Positions 1 through 10,799 of a stretch of 64,000 nt of DNA are shown here, in pieces. The stretch's first letter is position 1. Every line of letters starts with the position of its first letter. Source of the stretch: Ophiodon elongatus (Eukaryota; Chordata; Actinopteri; Perciformes; Hexagrammidae); assembly GCA_016806645.1 (NCBI GenBank), contig JACSYO010001580.1, positions 85,001-149,000 of the forward strand, in the 5' to 3' direction. The position numbers and the translations under genes were made by a program. Under the pieces are notes generated by a model. The model did no database searches, was not told the origin of the DNA, and was given only the letters and a program-made list of their open reading frames with translations.

Positions 1-2825
1 ATTTCCCCCTTTGAACTTCTGTGCACAGATTCACCCTCTCTGGACTTTCAGAGCCGCCGCAGCTCTTGAGGTGAGAAAACGAGATTTGAGCTGGCACTGC
101 TACCCCGACCTCTGCACTCGTGGAGGTGGCCTGTATTCTCATTGTGATAAAGCCAGGCCTGGAGGCCCGCAGCCACGCTGCTTGGTGCTAGACTGGAGAT
201 GACACATCACAAGCAATTACACTCCCCTGCTGCAACACCTCTCTCCTCCAATAGTTTTTTCACTTTCTTCTGTCCGTTTTTTTTCATCCCCTGATGTGTT
301 CTTTTTATACCATTATTGTCCGTATTTGCGTTGATTCTCTTCTTATTCAATCGCAATCTTCTCAAATATAGTGGTGTGCAACGTATGACCTCTTATCTTT
401 CTCCGACAAACGCCCTGTCTGGACTTACTCTATTTTGATACCACAATATTTGGCGTAAATTCGAGGCATAAAACCGACTTAGCAGTAGGGATTTTTGTTG
501 TGTTTGGTTCAGCATAGAAAAACCAATGTCTTCAGGGAACATGGAGAGAAAAAAGTAATCTTGTTTTAATACGGGAAGCTGTCTCCATTGAGTCTAAATA
601 AAAGCACAGGAGTTTGCAACAGTTGGGAACTGCACGATTTCTATTTCAAAACTGGAGCTTAATAGAAATGTGGCCCAAATGAAAAAAATGTTTTACGAAA
701 TCTGGGATATTGACGCTTGGTCAGTGCCCCTGTCTCGATACCGACGCACGAGGCACCCTTTAGGGTCGGCATGAGACGCACTGGGCTTTCACGTGACTCC
801 AATGTAAACCCATCCCATCCAAGAGCTGAGAGCGAGGACGGAGGGAGAACTCCGCTCATAGAACTGGAGTTTGCTTCCCCTGGATATTATATACACGTTG
901 TATGAATTAAAATAGAACAAGATCAAAAACATGAAAAGGGGGGCAGAACTTTGAAAATAATAATAAAAGCGTGACCCCCTTGAAAGCAGATATTTCGTAC
1001 TGTGCAGAAATGTCGATCAGAACTCCTTGAGATCTCATCTGCGTCATAAAAAAAAGAAGAAAGAAACAGCACATGAATCTCCTCTCAGATGTTCATCCAT
1101 TTGTCTCCAATCAGCTTATTTTTTTCCTCCCCATCTTTTAATTAAAACGTCCTCTTTTACCTTTTACATAGAACATCAAAGGAGAAACACAAGCTCCCGC
1201 TAATTGGAGGTAGATTTACCGCTTTAATATTATTTTGTTGCGACTAATTTCCTCCTTCACACAGGTGTATAGAGAGGAGGGATGGGAGGGGGTGGATTTC
1301 TATAGGTAGCAAAGAAAAATTAAACCTAACACAACAAGATAATAGAGAGAAAAAAAGAAGGAATAAACAGATTAGTACGGGCAAAAATAGTACAGAACAG
1401 TTATTTTGCTTTGCTAATTTCTGCTCTTTTTAGCACAGGTGAGGCAGAGGCGAACACAGGGGTTTGGGTTCTGTAACAGGGGAATTAGTTGAGGTAAAAA
1501 TAGGGATGGGATCGAGAATTAATTGATCGCTAAAAATAGCGAGAAAAGGCAGAAAGCTGCGAAGAGAATAATCAACATGGGAACCAGTAACAAGGGAGTA
1601 GAGGGGGATGGAAAAAAAGCGGAAACTTTATTTAAAAGGCTGTTTTGAATGCACCTATTTCCTCTTGGTAGTCACTGTTGGAGGTTAATAACATGAAATA
1701 GAAAGGTGATGGTAGAATAAGGAAGAGTTCAGGTGGAAAACAGCAAAAAAAAAAAACAGGCTTAATTATCACTCCCTGTGAAGTGTTCATTGCATGATTA
1801 TACATCTTCAAAAACAAAGGTTAAACAGCTCTGCAGGGAGTTTTGGGGCGCTTCCATTTATCAAGTCAAAACAGTCGCCCACTCAAGGACGCCTGGCATT
1901 TAACGGGCCGGAATAAGTGGGCTGAGATGAACGATGATACGTCTCAGAGGCCGGTTTTTTTCCAACACTGTGAGAGGCCTGTGGGAAAGCTCATGTACAA
2001 AATGTGACAAGCTGATATCCAAGGCTCACCGAGGTCCTGCTGCTTTTGACGAATTACAGATGAAGTCATAATGGAACCAGAAAGTAATCATCCCTTTTGA
2101 TGCTTGAGATCAACTGCGATGGAGAAGCAGATCACTGTTATTTTGTTTGACTTTTTAGCTGTGTGTCTGCGAGGCTTTTTAAGAGGGAAGCTGACTTTAT
2201 GTGAGGTGTTCAAAGCCTCAATACGCGGACAAGTGACTGGCACGCTGACTCATGATACTACGCTTAAAAAAAGGACTAAAGAGTGATGTTAGCCAGTGCT
2301 GTAATTCACAGCAGCTTGACTTCCATGTGTAGAACATGTTTTGTCGACGCGTGGACAAACCATTCAACGGTGAAGTTAATATTAAAAGTCAAGAAAATAT
2401 TCTTTGAGACACATTTTGTTCTAGATTCTTTATGGTAACCATAATGTAGAAGGTTCAAAATGTTTAAAAGCTCGGCTGTTGAGATTTCAATGCAACTTTT
2501 TATACTAAAATGCTCACCAATTATGATTTTCTTCTTTTTTTTAACACTAGCTGGAGTCTTTTGTGTCTGTTGGCTGCTGTTGATGTCTCATCTTAGCAGT
2601 CTCTGATCCAAATCCTCATCCCCAAGGTGACTAAGCCAGTTTTTGCTTGTAACTGCTCTCTCATCTTGTGTTGACTGCACTTAGTTGCTTCTTTCTCACT
2701 TAGCACCTCTTGTCTCTTCTCCCTCCGTGTGACTGGTAAACTTGAATCTGGAGGACGAAACTGACTACATGTTTGTCTGGTGAGAAGAACCAGAAGTTGT
2801 CCCCCTTTTTTCTCATTATAATTTT

Positions 2826-2829
<4 letters not shown>
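1..2829. other. Non-coding stretch, nothing assignable
   Basis: AT-rich DNA with only short chance ORFs (up to about 66 codons) and no domain I recognise. Around 1060-1560 the sequence is A-rich and low in repeats, which could fit conserved non-coding DNA, but nothing in the sequence alone shows that. Confidence 0.5.

Positions 2830-2869
<40 letters not shown>
2830..2869. repeat. (GT)n microsatellite
   Basis: About 40 bases of GT/TG, with one TA interruption near the right end. Confidence 0.95.
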
Positions 2870-4567
2870 CAAGACCCTCTATCCTTAGACCTCCATTTGC
2901 ATAAGGACGTATCTGTCGTTCAGATTCTGAAGCTCTTTGAAGGCCAATTTGTGACTGAACTTCTGTTTACAAGATGGGTTCTACGACCATCTTAGCTTTG
3001 ATATTCTTTGAAAATACTGCAAACAAGTACCTTGGCTTAAAGTGAACTTCAGCAGCTGGTGGAAGAAAGTAAAGTACGAAGAAAACGCAGTAGAACAGAG
3101 TTAAAGCATTTAAAACACAGGAGATGAGTTTGATTTGAAGTGAAGGAGGGCAGACAGCAAACACCCCGGTTAGTGAGGGACATGAGCCAAACTAGCAGCA
3201 GGAAAATCACTCATTTCTGATTTTGTTACTTCAAAGGAGAATTAAGTTAGACGCACAGACGTTTGACACCACTGACCACCATTGGTGACACAATGAGAGA
3301 GTTTCTAATCAGCTTAAACACAAAGTGAGTGGAGCTACTTTAACCTCCACTACATCCCTGGTTAGCAGGATGAAGGAGCCCTCTTGTGTTGTGCTTCACC
3401 TTTCACCTTTCACTTGTTACCTGCTGTGATGTTCACTGCAGGAAGACGTGTCCACACTTCACTGAGCCAATGGCAGCTTCAAACTACACCAGTAAAGACA
3501 CATTTCAACTCATGGAGTCTCACGCTGTGTCCCTTTGTTCACATGAGTCACGCCCTGGAACACTGACGCTGCATTCAGGGCACATGGGGAAGAAAATGTC
3601 TCTGATAAAACAACATGGAAATACTTGTAACCAAATATAAAGAGTCAACTACACAATATCTGGAGTCTTGTTGTGAGGACTTTGAAGTCAGTGTAATAAA
3701 TCCTCTTTATTGACTCGCTGCACAAAGAACATGTTGGTAGTGCAAAGCAACAAGTGATAGAGAACGAAGCTGTTTTAGTGAGGACAGTTTAAAGGACAGA
3801 CACAGACTGACTAACGCTCGTCTGCTCTAAACATGAACTCTGAACGTTGTAGTGTTTCAGGAGGAAAACTGCCTCAGTTCTACTCTCATATCAGTGTCAC
3901 ATTTTCTCCATCAGATTAGTATGAAACCCTGGAATGAAGATGAGAACAAAAGACTTTGTTCATGTTGGTTCATTCATCGTGTGAAGCTTCAGTAAAGTCT
4001 GTTCAATGACTTGTTCAATGATCTCATGTTCACGTTGATGTCATCCACACAATCAGTTAGTTTGACCAGAATCTCAGCATGTAAAGGGGAAGAATGAAAG
4101 ATTTCCTTATTGATTATGATCAGGATCATTACACTTCTAGAATACCTCACAACGACAACAACAACTAGAAAGTTTCAGAGAAATTTTGACTGTGTGGCTG
4201 TTACTGCCGTAAGACATTGCAATATATATACGTCAACATTACCAGGAGTAAGATGTGTTATTGAGGTGTCATTTCTGTATTTGTGATGGACGTCTTGAAC
4301 TTGAGAGCAGCTATTGCTTCATGGATACAGGTCAATGGTTACCATGGTGATTGGGAGGATCGACTGAATTTTATCAGACTTTATTAGACTCCGAATTTTG
4401 CTTTCTTCACGACAAAATCGGAAGAATCTCTTAGAAAAGTCATAGCACTCGATTCCCGGTCAGGCCGCACGTTTTGATGTATTTTGACACATGTGTTGGC
4501 AACGCTGCGGGACGAGTTCCCCGCCAAACTTTTGTACGGAAGAAGGAGACCGGGAAGATAATGATGA
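2870..4567. other. Non-coding stretch upstream of the 73-bp minisatellite
   Basis: Mixed-composition DNA without a recognisable coding region; ORFs at 3384-3640 look like chance. It lies downstream, in transcript sense, of the minus-strand PRY-SPRY relic at 5453-6090, so part of it could be former 3' untranslated or flanking sequence of that gene. That is inference from position only. Confidence 0.35.
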
Positions 4568-5005
4568 AGCCCGTAGAAGTTTAGTCTGTGTGCTGTGGCA
4601 CAAGGCTTCAGAGCCTTGTTGCCTTCAGCCACACAGAATAAGCCCGTAGGAGTTTAGTCTGTGTGCTGTGGCACAAGGCTTCAGAGCCTTGTTGCCTTCA
4701 GCCACACAGAATAAGCCCGTAGGAGTTTGGTCTGTGTGCTGTGGCACAAGGCTTTAGAGCCTTGCTGCCTTCAGCCACACAGAATAACCCCGTAGGAGTT
4801 TAGTCTGTGTGCTGTGGCACAAGGCTTCAGAGCCTTGTTGCCTTCAGCCACACAGAATAACCCCGTAGGAGTTTAGTCTGTGTGCTGTGGCACAAGGATT
4901 TAGAGCCTTGTTGCCTTCAGCCACACAGAATAAGCCCGTAGAAGTTTAGTCTGTGTGCTGTGGCACAAGGCTTTAGAGGGTTAGGGTTAGGCTTTAGAGC
5001 CTTGT
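4568..5005. repeat. 73-bp minisatellite, about six units
   Basis: Units begin with AGCCCGTAG (or ACCCCGTAG) at 4568, 4641, 4714, 4787, 4860 and 4933, exactly 73 bases apart, with few substitutions between units. Each unit contains a small dyad, CAAGGCT-TCAG-AGCCTTG, and outer TCTGTGTG / CACACAGA ends that can also pair, so each single-stranded unit could fold on itself. The minus-strand ORF across the first unit (4384-4632) is incidental. Confidence 0.95.
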
Positions 5006-5020
5006 GCCACAGCACACAGA
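4950..5020. repeat. Inverted repeat with telomere-like loop ending the minisatellite
   Basis: The last minisatellite unit is cut short and followed by an inverted copy of itself. Bases 4950-4971 and 4999-5020 form perfect 22-bp arms. The 27-base spacer holds GGGTTAGGGTTAGG, two units of the vertebrate telomere motif. It looks like a fold-back or repair junction at the edge of the array. Confidence 0.9.
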
Positions 5021-5452
5021 ACAATATTTGGTTTTGACTAACAAATCAATATGACGATAGCTTTCTGTACAAATGTCCACAAAGAGAACGAAGTGTGTAT
5101 GATGAAGGAGGTCTGCTGCTTTCTCTCTTGAGACCCGTGCAGTGGAAGAGCAACAACAACATACAAATATTCATCAAACATTTAGAGCTCAGAAAAGTTG
5201 ACATCTTCATGCAGACAAATGTCAGTTCAGGTAAACAAACAGCAGTGATAGCCTCCATGGCTAAACAGACACAGGAAGGAGCGCGACCTAAAGGAACTCA
5301 TACATTTACAAAGTAGCACCCAGAACGTTTGACTGACCGCTGATATCTGTGCAGTGAAGAAACGCCACAACAATCAGCTCTCAGCAACAAATATGGAGCC
5401 TAAATGAGTTGAAGAGTTCAAACACAGAGTTTAATCCTGACAGGACTTCTGT

Positions 5453-6090
5453 CTATTTCAGTTTACACAACTCAGCAGTGGATCCATAATAAAGACTAAG
5501 TCCAGCATAGAGAGACTGAGTGAATGTGGTCTGGACTCTGTGGAGAAGAGTCATGGTTTCAGAGACGCTGTAGGAGGACAGAATACCTGCTCTGTGATCC
5601 AGGTACACTCCTCCTCTGGAGGAACGAGGATCTGAGATGGGAGTTTCGACATTGTTGTACCGAAAGATATAACTATAAAAATTTAATGCTGTTGCCGATG
5701 TGAAAAATGTTCCCTTGCCAAATTTGTAGAAATCATCCTCACCGATTTGACTGTTACAATCTAATGAGCAAGATTTGTCATTGAATCCAAATCTGACCCC
5801 CCTGCTCTGCTGATATTCTTGTATGCGACTGCCACATGAACTCCTTCTCCTCTCCACTCCACCTCCGAGTAACAACGTCCAGTCAGACTCTCTCTACTCA
5901 GGACCTGATAATAATCAGTGAATCTGTTTGGGGGACTAGAATAAAACTGATGTTCACTCGTTTCTTTTCTGTTCCTCTCAGATAATAACAGCTGTGTGTG
6001 TGCTGTGTTTGGATCCAGTGTGATGTCACGTGAATACTTTAAGAATCCAGCTCTGTTCTTGGGCTCTGGTTGTGGCAGTACAACATCCAC
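5453..6090 (-). pseudogene. PRY-SPRY (B30.2) exon, frameshifted relic
   Basis: On the minus strand the sequence reads as a fish-type PRY-SPRY domain, the C-terminal ligand-binding module of many teleost TRIM and NLR-family proteins. The first part (from 6090) shows the PRY signature ITLDPNTAHTQLLLSE, then RFTDYYQVLSRESLTGRCY and VEWRGEGVHVAVAYKNISR. The frame then shifts near 5800 and the second part continues with FGFNDKSCSLDCN, GVYLDHRAGILSSYSVSE and MTLLHRVQTTFTQSLYAGL, ending in a stop at 5453, as expected for a terminal exon. Two features argue for decay: the frameshift, and a Cys where family members usually have Trp after NDKS. No RING, B-box or NACHT exon is visible upstream (above 6090). 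The parent could be TRIM-like or NLRC3-like; the exon alone does not decide. Confidence 0.85.
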
Positions 6091-6169
6091 TACATTACAT
6101 GTATTGTGTTGATCTTTATCAAGTGTAAATCACATCATGTACATGTCATGTAAATCGGATGCTGTTTGT

Positions 6170-6360
6170 CACATAACGCTGACTTCCTGTTGCCGGTAGG
6201 TGGCGCTATGGCTCTGAGTAAAACTTGGCTTGTAGCCATCCTCAGGACATGACTGTTATCGACCATGGCGAGTTTGGGACAGATTTGAGCCAGTCTAGTG
6301 GAGTTACATGAGCTTGTTGTTTAATGGCGAATCACATAAAATGGCCGGCACACCACGGCT
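6170..6360. repeat. Dispersed teleost repeat fragment
   Basis: Contains CTTCCTGTTGCCGGTAGGTG followed by GCGCTATGGCTCTGAG, then text of the type 'GAGTTTGGGACAGAT ... GGCGAATCACATAAAATGGC'. I recall this wording as a common dispersed repeat of fish genomes, but I cannot name the family. A search of this span against a teleost repeat library would decide. Confidence 0.5.
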
Positions 6361-6706
6361 ACGCCGTTCCATCACATGTAAAGCTTTTGATAACTTTTAA
6401 AACAGTCTGGGTTCTGCGCAGTCCTGATCCAGGTTCTCCTGGGCCTCCAGCAGCATCGGGTCGGTGTTGACTCTCACCGAGGACCGGCAGAGCAGCAATG
6501 CAAAGCTTTGCTCCTGGCCAGGGGAGGAGACTCTCCACCTCCTGCCAGAGTTCGGACTGCAGGTCAAAGGTGGCGGGGAAGCCGGATCTGGGTCTGTCTG
6601 CAGTGGGCTGGTTGCTGCCGCAGGAGTCCTCTGGGGTTGTCCGACCCGGTGGCATCGATGACACGCATTTAGAATAACTAGCCAATCTTCTCACTGATGG
6701 TCTCAT
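6359..6706 (-). other. Unrecognised GC-rich ORF, 115 codons
   Basis: An open minus-strand frame in a GC-rich island inside AT-rich DNA. The translation contains ELWQEVESLLPWPGAKLC and a Pro/Gly-rich tail. I recognise no domain. It could be a fragment of a processed gene copy or simply a chance ORF favoured by GC content. No start context, splice site or polyadenylation signal supports expression. Confidence 0.15.
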
Positions 6707-6768
6707 TTACTTAGGTAGGTCATAGAGATGAATCAGGATTAAATTGAGTGTTCATAACCAGTTTAAAG

Positions 6769-6791
6769 TGACGTTATGTGACATAACGTCA
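6769..6791. repeat. Perfect palindrome with CRE-like half sites
   Basis: TGACGTTATGT and its reverse complement are separated by one G. Each arm begins with TGACGT, the core of CREB/ATF-type sites. Function is unproven. Confidence 0.6.
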
Positions 6792-6799
6792 GTAAAAAT

Positions 6800-8554
6800 A
6801 CTTTGGTTTCACTCGCGAAATGAACGCAGGTCACCTGCTTGACCCATCCACTCGCTCACTCCTGATTGTTGTGTATTTAGTCATGCATATTTAATATTTT
6901 AGAGAAATAGTTAAGGCTTGAAACAAATTTCCAGAGGATACAAAATAGCTATATTTTCATGAATACAATGGTTATTCTGGAGATTGGGGATGGTTAGTGT
7001 CTTTCTTTTTGCATGTTCTCTTCAGGCCTGCATAGTTTTCTTCCCAGAGTACAAAGACAGTTAGGTTAGTTTGGTGAATTGGCTACTCAGCAAAGTTGCA
7101 CAGGCTCACTTTAAAGGTACTTTGAGATTAGTTTATTGGGCTCAAAAACTCCAGTCCAGTACTTTAGAACAAAGTGAGATGGAGAAAAAGAAAATCCCAC
7201 CAGACTTCTAACTGCATTAAGGTAGGATTTACTGAGTAATTCATCTTTATGTATGACTGCAAAGTTGCAACAAAATGCTAATATTGAATGCTAAACTAAA
7301 TTTGAAGGCCCTGCAGTGACGCAGGTTTGCCAAGCTCACCTTTCCCAAAACATAATTTCAAAGAGCTTCAATTCTCTGTGGCTAAGCTATGTCTTTCCAT
7401 CAGTGGCATACATTCCCAAAGCCGCCTCTTGCAGTTGACCAGTGAGCAGCTTCGGCAGAGCGGCTGGGGGCTCAGAGTCACCTTGACGGTATCAAGGGAA
7501 GCAGTGGGAGCATTACTCACGGACTCTCTCTGCCCACACTTTTCCTTTTGCTGCCTAGCATTTAAATTTGGTTTTAAACGTCATATGAGCGAACGTACAC
7601 AGCTTACATCAGCTGAGTCACCCGACTAGGCTTAGAGAGATCAGTGACTCACGCCCTGATGCATGAGTGAACTTCACAAACTGGCGTTTAAGACCAGGAA
7701 ACTTGAAAAGCAAGAACTGACATGGATAAACACGAAGTGGAGATGTTGGATAATGGGCGTCAAGGAGCTGTGTGACTTCTGGAACAATGAAGTGTTGTGC
7801 GAAGTTCATATAGAGAGCTTTGAATTGGTTTCCTTTATGTTTCAGAAGGGGAACTGAGCAATCAGAAAAACTGTTGCTCAATCAAAATCAACAAAAGTTA
7901 TTTATGTGCATAAAAGCTGAGAGTGGGTGTAATTTCACCTTGCAATGCCAATCAACAATAGAACATAATTACCACTGATACAGATTCGCAGCATCGTTAT
8001 CAGATAACAATTGACGGAAGGTAGAACTTTGATTAAACTAAATGTTTATATACTGTACCGTTTCTGCTTTCTCGCCCCTGCATTTTATAGAAAAAATATT
8101 GTACTTTTTGCTCCACACCATGTGTCCTTGATACTTCAGCATACTAATAACTTTGGTTCTCACAGTCTAATATTGATGTGGATGGGTTTACATTGGAGTT
8201 GGTATATTGGACGCTGAAGGGTTCCACGGTACGTGGGGTATCAGGATGCAACCTCCAGTATCAATGTGGAAGTGCCTTAAACTTGCATTATTTCGAATGG
8301 CCATCAAGAGGCGACTCCTTTGGTTGTAAAAATAAGTCTGGTTGTATAGAAGTCTATGAGAAAATGAACTTACTTCTCACTTGATATATCATAGTAAACA
8401 TCAGTTTCTGGTCTTAATTGCTAATTTAAAGTCTTCTTCAACACAGCATGATGTTTATTTAATAAATGATGGTCCATTTAGAGTCAAATAGACCCTAAAA
8501 CAGGTCATAAAAGTGAGTTGTAACATTTTTATCGCTTAAAAACGTCTTGTTCAG
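6800..8554. other. Non-coding stretch
   Basis: No recognisable gene. The ORF at 7327-7629 (100 codons) and those around 7618-7881 show no family signature. GC content is modest and there are no tandem arrays. Confidence 0.4.
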
Positions 8555-8705
8555 CGTGCGGTTCTGCTCCTCCACCCTCTCCTGTCACTTCTGGTTCCAA
8601 AAAACAAGATGGCAACGGCCCATAGTCAAGATGGGCACAGCCATCTCGAGGCCGTCCCGGTGACTACATCCGCTTCTTATTTACAGTCTATGGTATCAGA
8701 CGCCG
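8555..8705. repeat. Dispersed repeat fragment, same family as 56815-56890
   Basis: Reads CTCCACCCTCTCCTGTCACT, then TCTGGTTCCAAAAAACAAG and ATGGCAACGG. A diverged copy with the same order lies at 56815-56890. It ends in TTTACAGTCTATGG, a phrase also found in repeats of the type at 62505. Confidence 0.6.
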
Positions 8706-8709
8706 AGAG

Positions 8710-10160
8710 CGACCAAGCGCCACTATTTGCAGAGTTGGGTATTCAATGAATACGTCTCCGTTGAGACTCAGAGCAGAAGACAAAGTGAGTTTCTGGGACA
8801 GGTTGTTTCAAGCTGAGTCACCCACAAAACAAATCTACTAGATTAGACATTCCTGCAGTGCTGATGGTGTTTAAAGGATACATTATTTACAGTGCTGTCA
8901 AACACACGAGGCAGCTGTTTGTATAAAGAAACCTAAAGATAACTGGGTTGGAATCCTACTCTGCATTTTACAGCTTTATGTGTCAGTTTAAAATTATTTA
9001 TTTTAAACTTTTAAGAGCCCAATATTTGATACTCCATCCCATCTTTTTTATCTTGGCATATTCTTTTCTGTGGCTCATTAATACACGAAGGCACTTGTTG
9101 ATGAATACCAGCTTAATATAAAAGCACTGACGTCCTTGAGTCAGCCAAGTCAGTACATATCATTCAAATCTGCCATTTCTTTGTTTTCACAAGTTGTTAA
9201 GTCATGAGTTTTAAAAATCCTGCTCGACCTACATGTCAATTGACTTTATTAACACTGCTTCAAAATATCGGAACAAATACAAATATATATAATTTTTTTA
9301 ATCCAAAATAAAATATGTAGCTGTAAATCCATTTTGCCAACAAATATAAAATATCTGCACAAATAACTTTTAATGTGTGAGCGCATGAAGACGATTTTCA
9401 GTGAAAAAAAGGCTTGTGGGTGAAAAACCCATTCAAAGTCTCTTTTTTCTTCAAGGCACAATTAAAAAGGCCGTTATATTTAACAGAGCACATATCACAA
9501 TAATAAAACAAACTAGGCCATGTGCACCCACCAGCAAACAGGAGAAAGGTTCAAGTTGGTCATATTAAGTTACCTGAACCATGACAAGGGTGAGTGACCC
9601 TAATTAAGCCTCCAACATTAGCCTGTAGCCTAGCTTGATGCTTTTAACATTATACTTATTGTTTTTCTTCTTAGAGTTTGATCCATCCAGATATTACTTC
9701 TTAAAATAGCACAATGTTATCAAACCAACCAGCATTAGTTTTATAAGTGTTGGCGCAGTTTTAATTTAGAGCATATGATGCTCCTACTTCTGTCATTGCC
9801 TCACATTACCAACTGCTTAAATAGTTTGCCATTGCTATGGTTACAAGAACTATCTCATTTTAGGAGGTGGAAATATGCTAGTGATGGCATATACAAGTTA
9901 ACTCAGTGATTTTAATAGTTAGTTGTTGTATATTAATAGTGTCTACAGTGGCTAAGTTACCCCCCGTATGGTCTGTAACCCATTTCATTGTAGCATTTCT
10001 GAAATAACTCTGGACCATATTAAATGACAACATGCCATGTTGGTAGACATAAAAAAAGTGAAGGTACTCACACTGTACCAGCTGTGCTTAAATTACACAT
10101 ATTGGAGGGGTCTGACTTTGTGCCAATGCCAGAGATTAAACAACAAACAAAAGAAATACC
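8710..10160. other. Non-coding stretch
   Basis: AT-rich, no recognisable coding region. ORFs at 9249-9461 and 10024-10407 look like chance. Confidence 0.4.
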
Positions 10161-10166
10161 AGAACA

Positions 10167-10221
10167 AAGTCCACTCGGAAGAGTGGACTTGTTTCAAACC
10201 AAAACTTGGTTTGAAACAAGT
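10167..10221. repeat. Two overlapping hairpin-forming inverted repeats
   Basis: First hairpin: AAGTCCACTC (10167-10176) pairs with GAGTGGACTT (10181-10190) around GGAA. Second: ACTTGTTTCAAACC (10187-10200) pairs with GGTTTGAAACAAGT (10208-10221) around a 7-base loop. They share bases 10187-10190, so they would compete as full-length stems. No adjacent gene is visible. Confidence 0.85.
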
Positions 10222-10444
10222 GGTGTGTGCTTGTTTTTCTTTTTGAGGCAATTCATAGGCCGAAACAATGTTCTCTTTTTTAATGTAACACAACTGGCCA
10301 GAAAGTCTGACTACTTTGCCAATTATTGTAGGCAGATGCCAGACCCCAATAGCACAGAAATAGATCATTTAGTTGAACCTAAAAACACACTTTCCATACA
10401 AGGTTAATTGTATTGAAATGATTAATTAACGACAAATATCTCAT

Positions 10445-10795
10445 TTTTTTCTGCTTCATTTTATCAAAGTCAAACTGTGCAGAGAGAGTGTTCACATATT
10501 GTGCTATGATATGAAATATGTTTAAACTTTCAACTGCATTATTCTAAAGTGATGATCATCCTGAAAGTGCTTCTTTTTCTTTAGGCGAACCTGAAATATT
10601 TTCATTTTTTCTGTGTTCCATCTTCATTTAATTTTAACCAGTAACATATATACTGATATCTAGACAAATCTCACAGTTATTACCTTCATAATAACACGAA
10701 AATCATTCAAATAGACCTTGTGGTTGCAAAGATATACTATTTTTAGTATGGGCATGCTTTTTTCGTACGGAGGCCTCAAAAATAGGTTAGTTTTA
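10445..10795 (+). mobile_element. Repeat family X, copy A (right-hand part only)
   Basis: Matches the right part of copies B and C closely, for example GTGCAGAGAGAGTGTTCACA, TATTCTAAAGTGATGATCAT and CAGTAACATATATACTGATA. It includes the extreme right end, ATGGGCATGCTTTTTTCGTA then CGGAGGCCTCAAAAATAGGT, also present in copy C. Homology begins at about 10445, so the left two-thirds is missing. It is non-coding; I cannot name the family. Confidence 0.85.
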
Positions 10796-10799
10796 GAGA

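Noticed and set aside
4977..4993. Interstitial telomere
   Set aside because: Only about two TTAGGG units, inside a hairpin loop; too short to call a telomeric array.
10024..10407. 127-codon plus-strand ORF
   Set aside because: Spans the double hairpin, overlaps frames on the other strand and shows no family signature.
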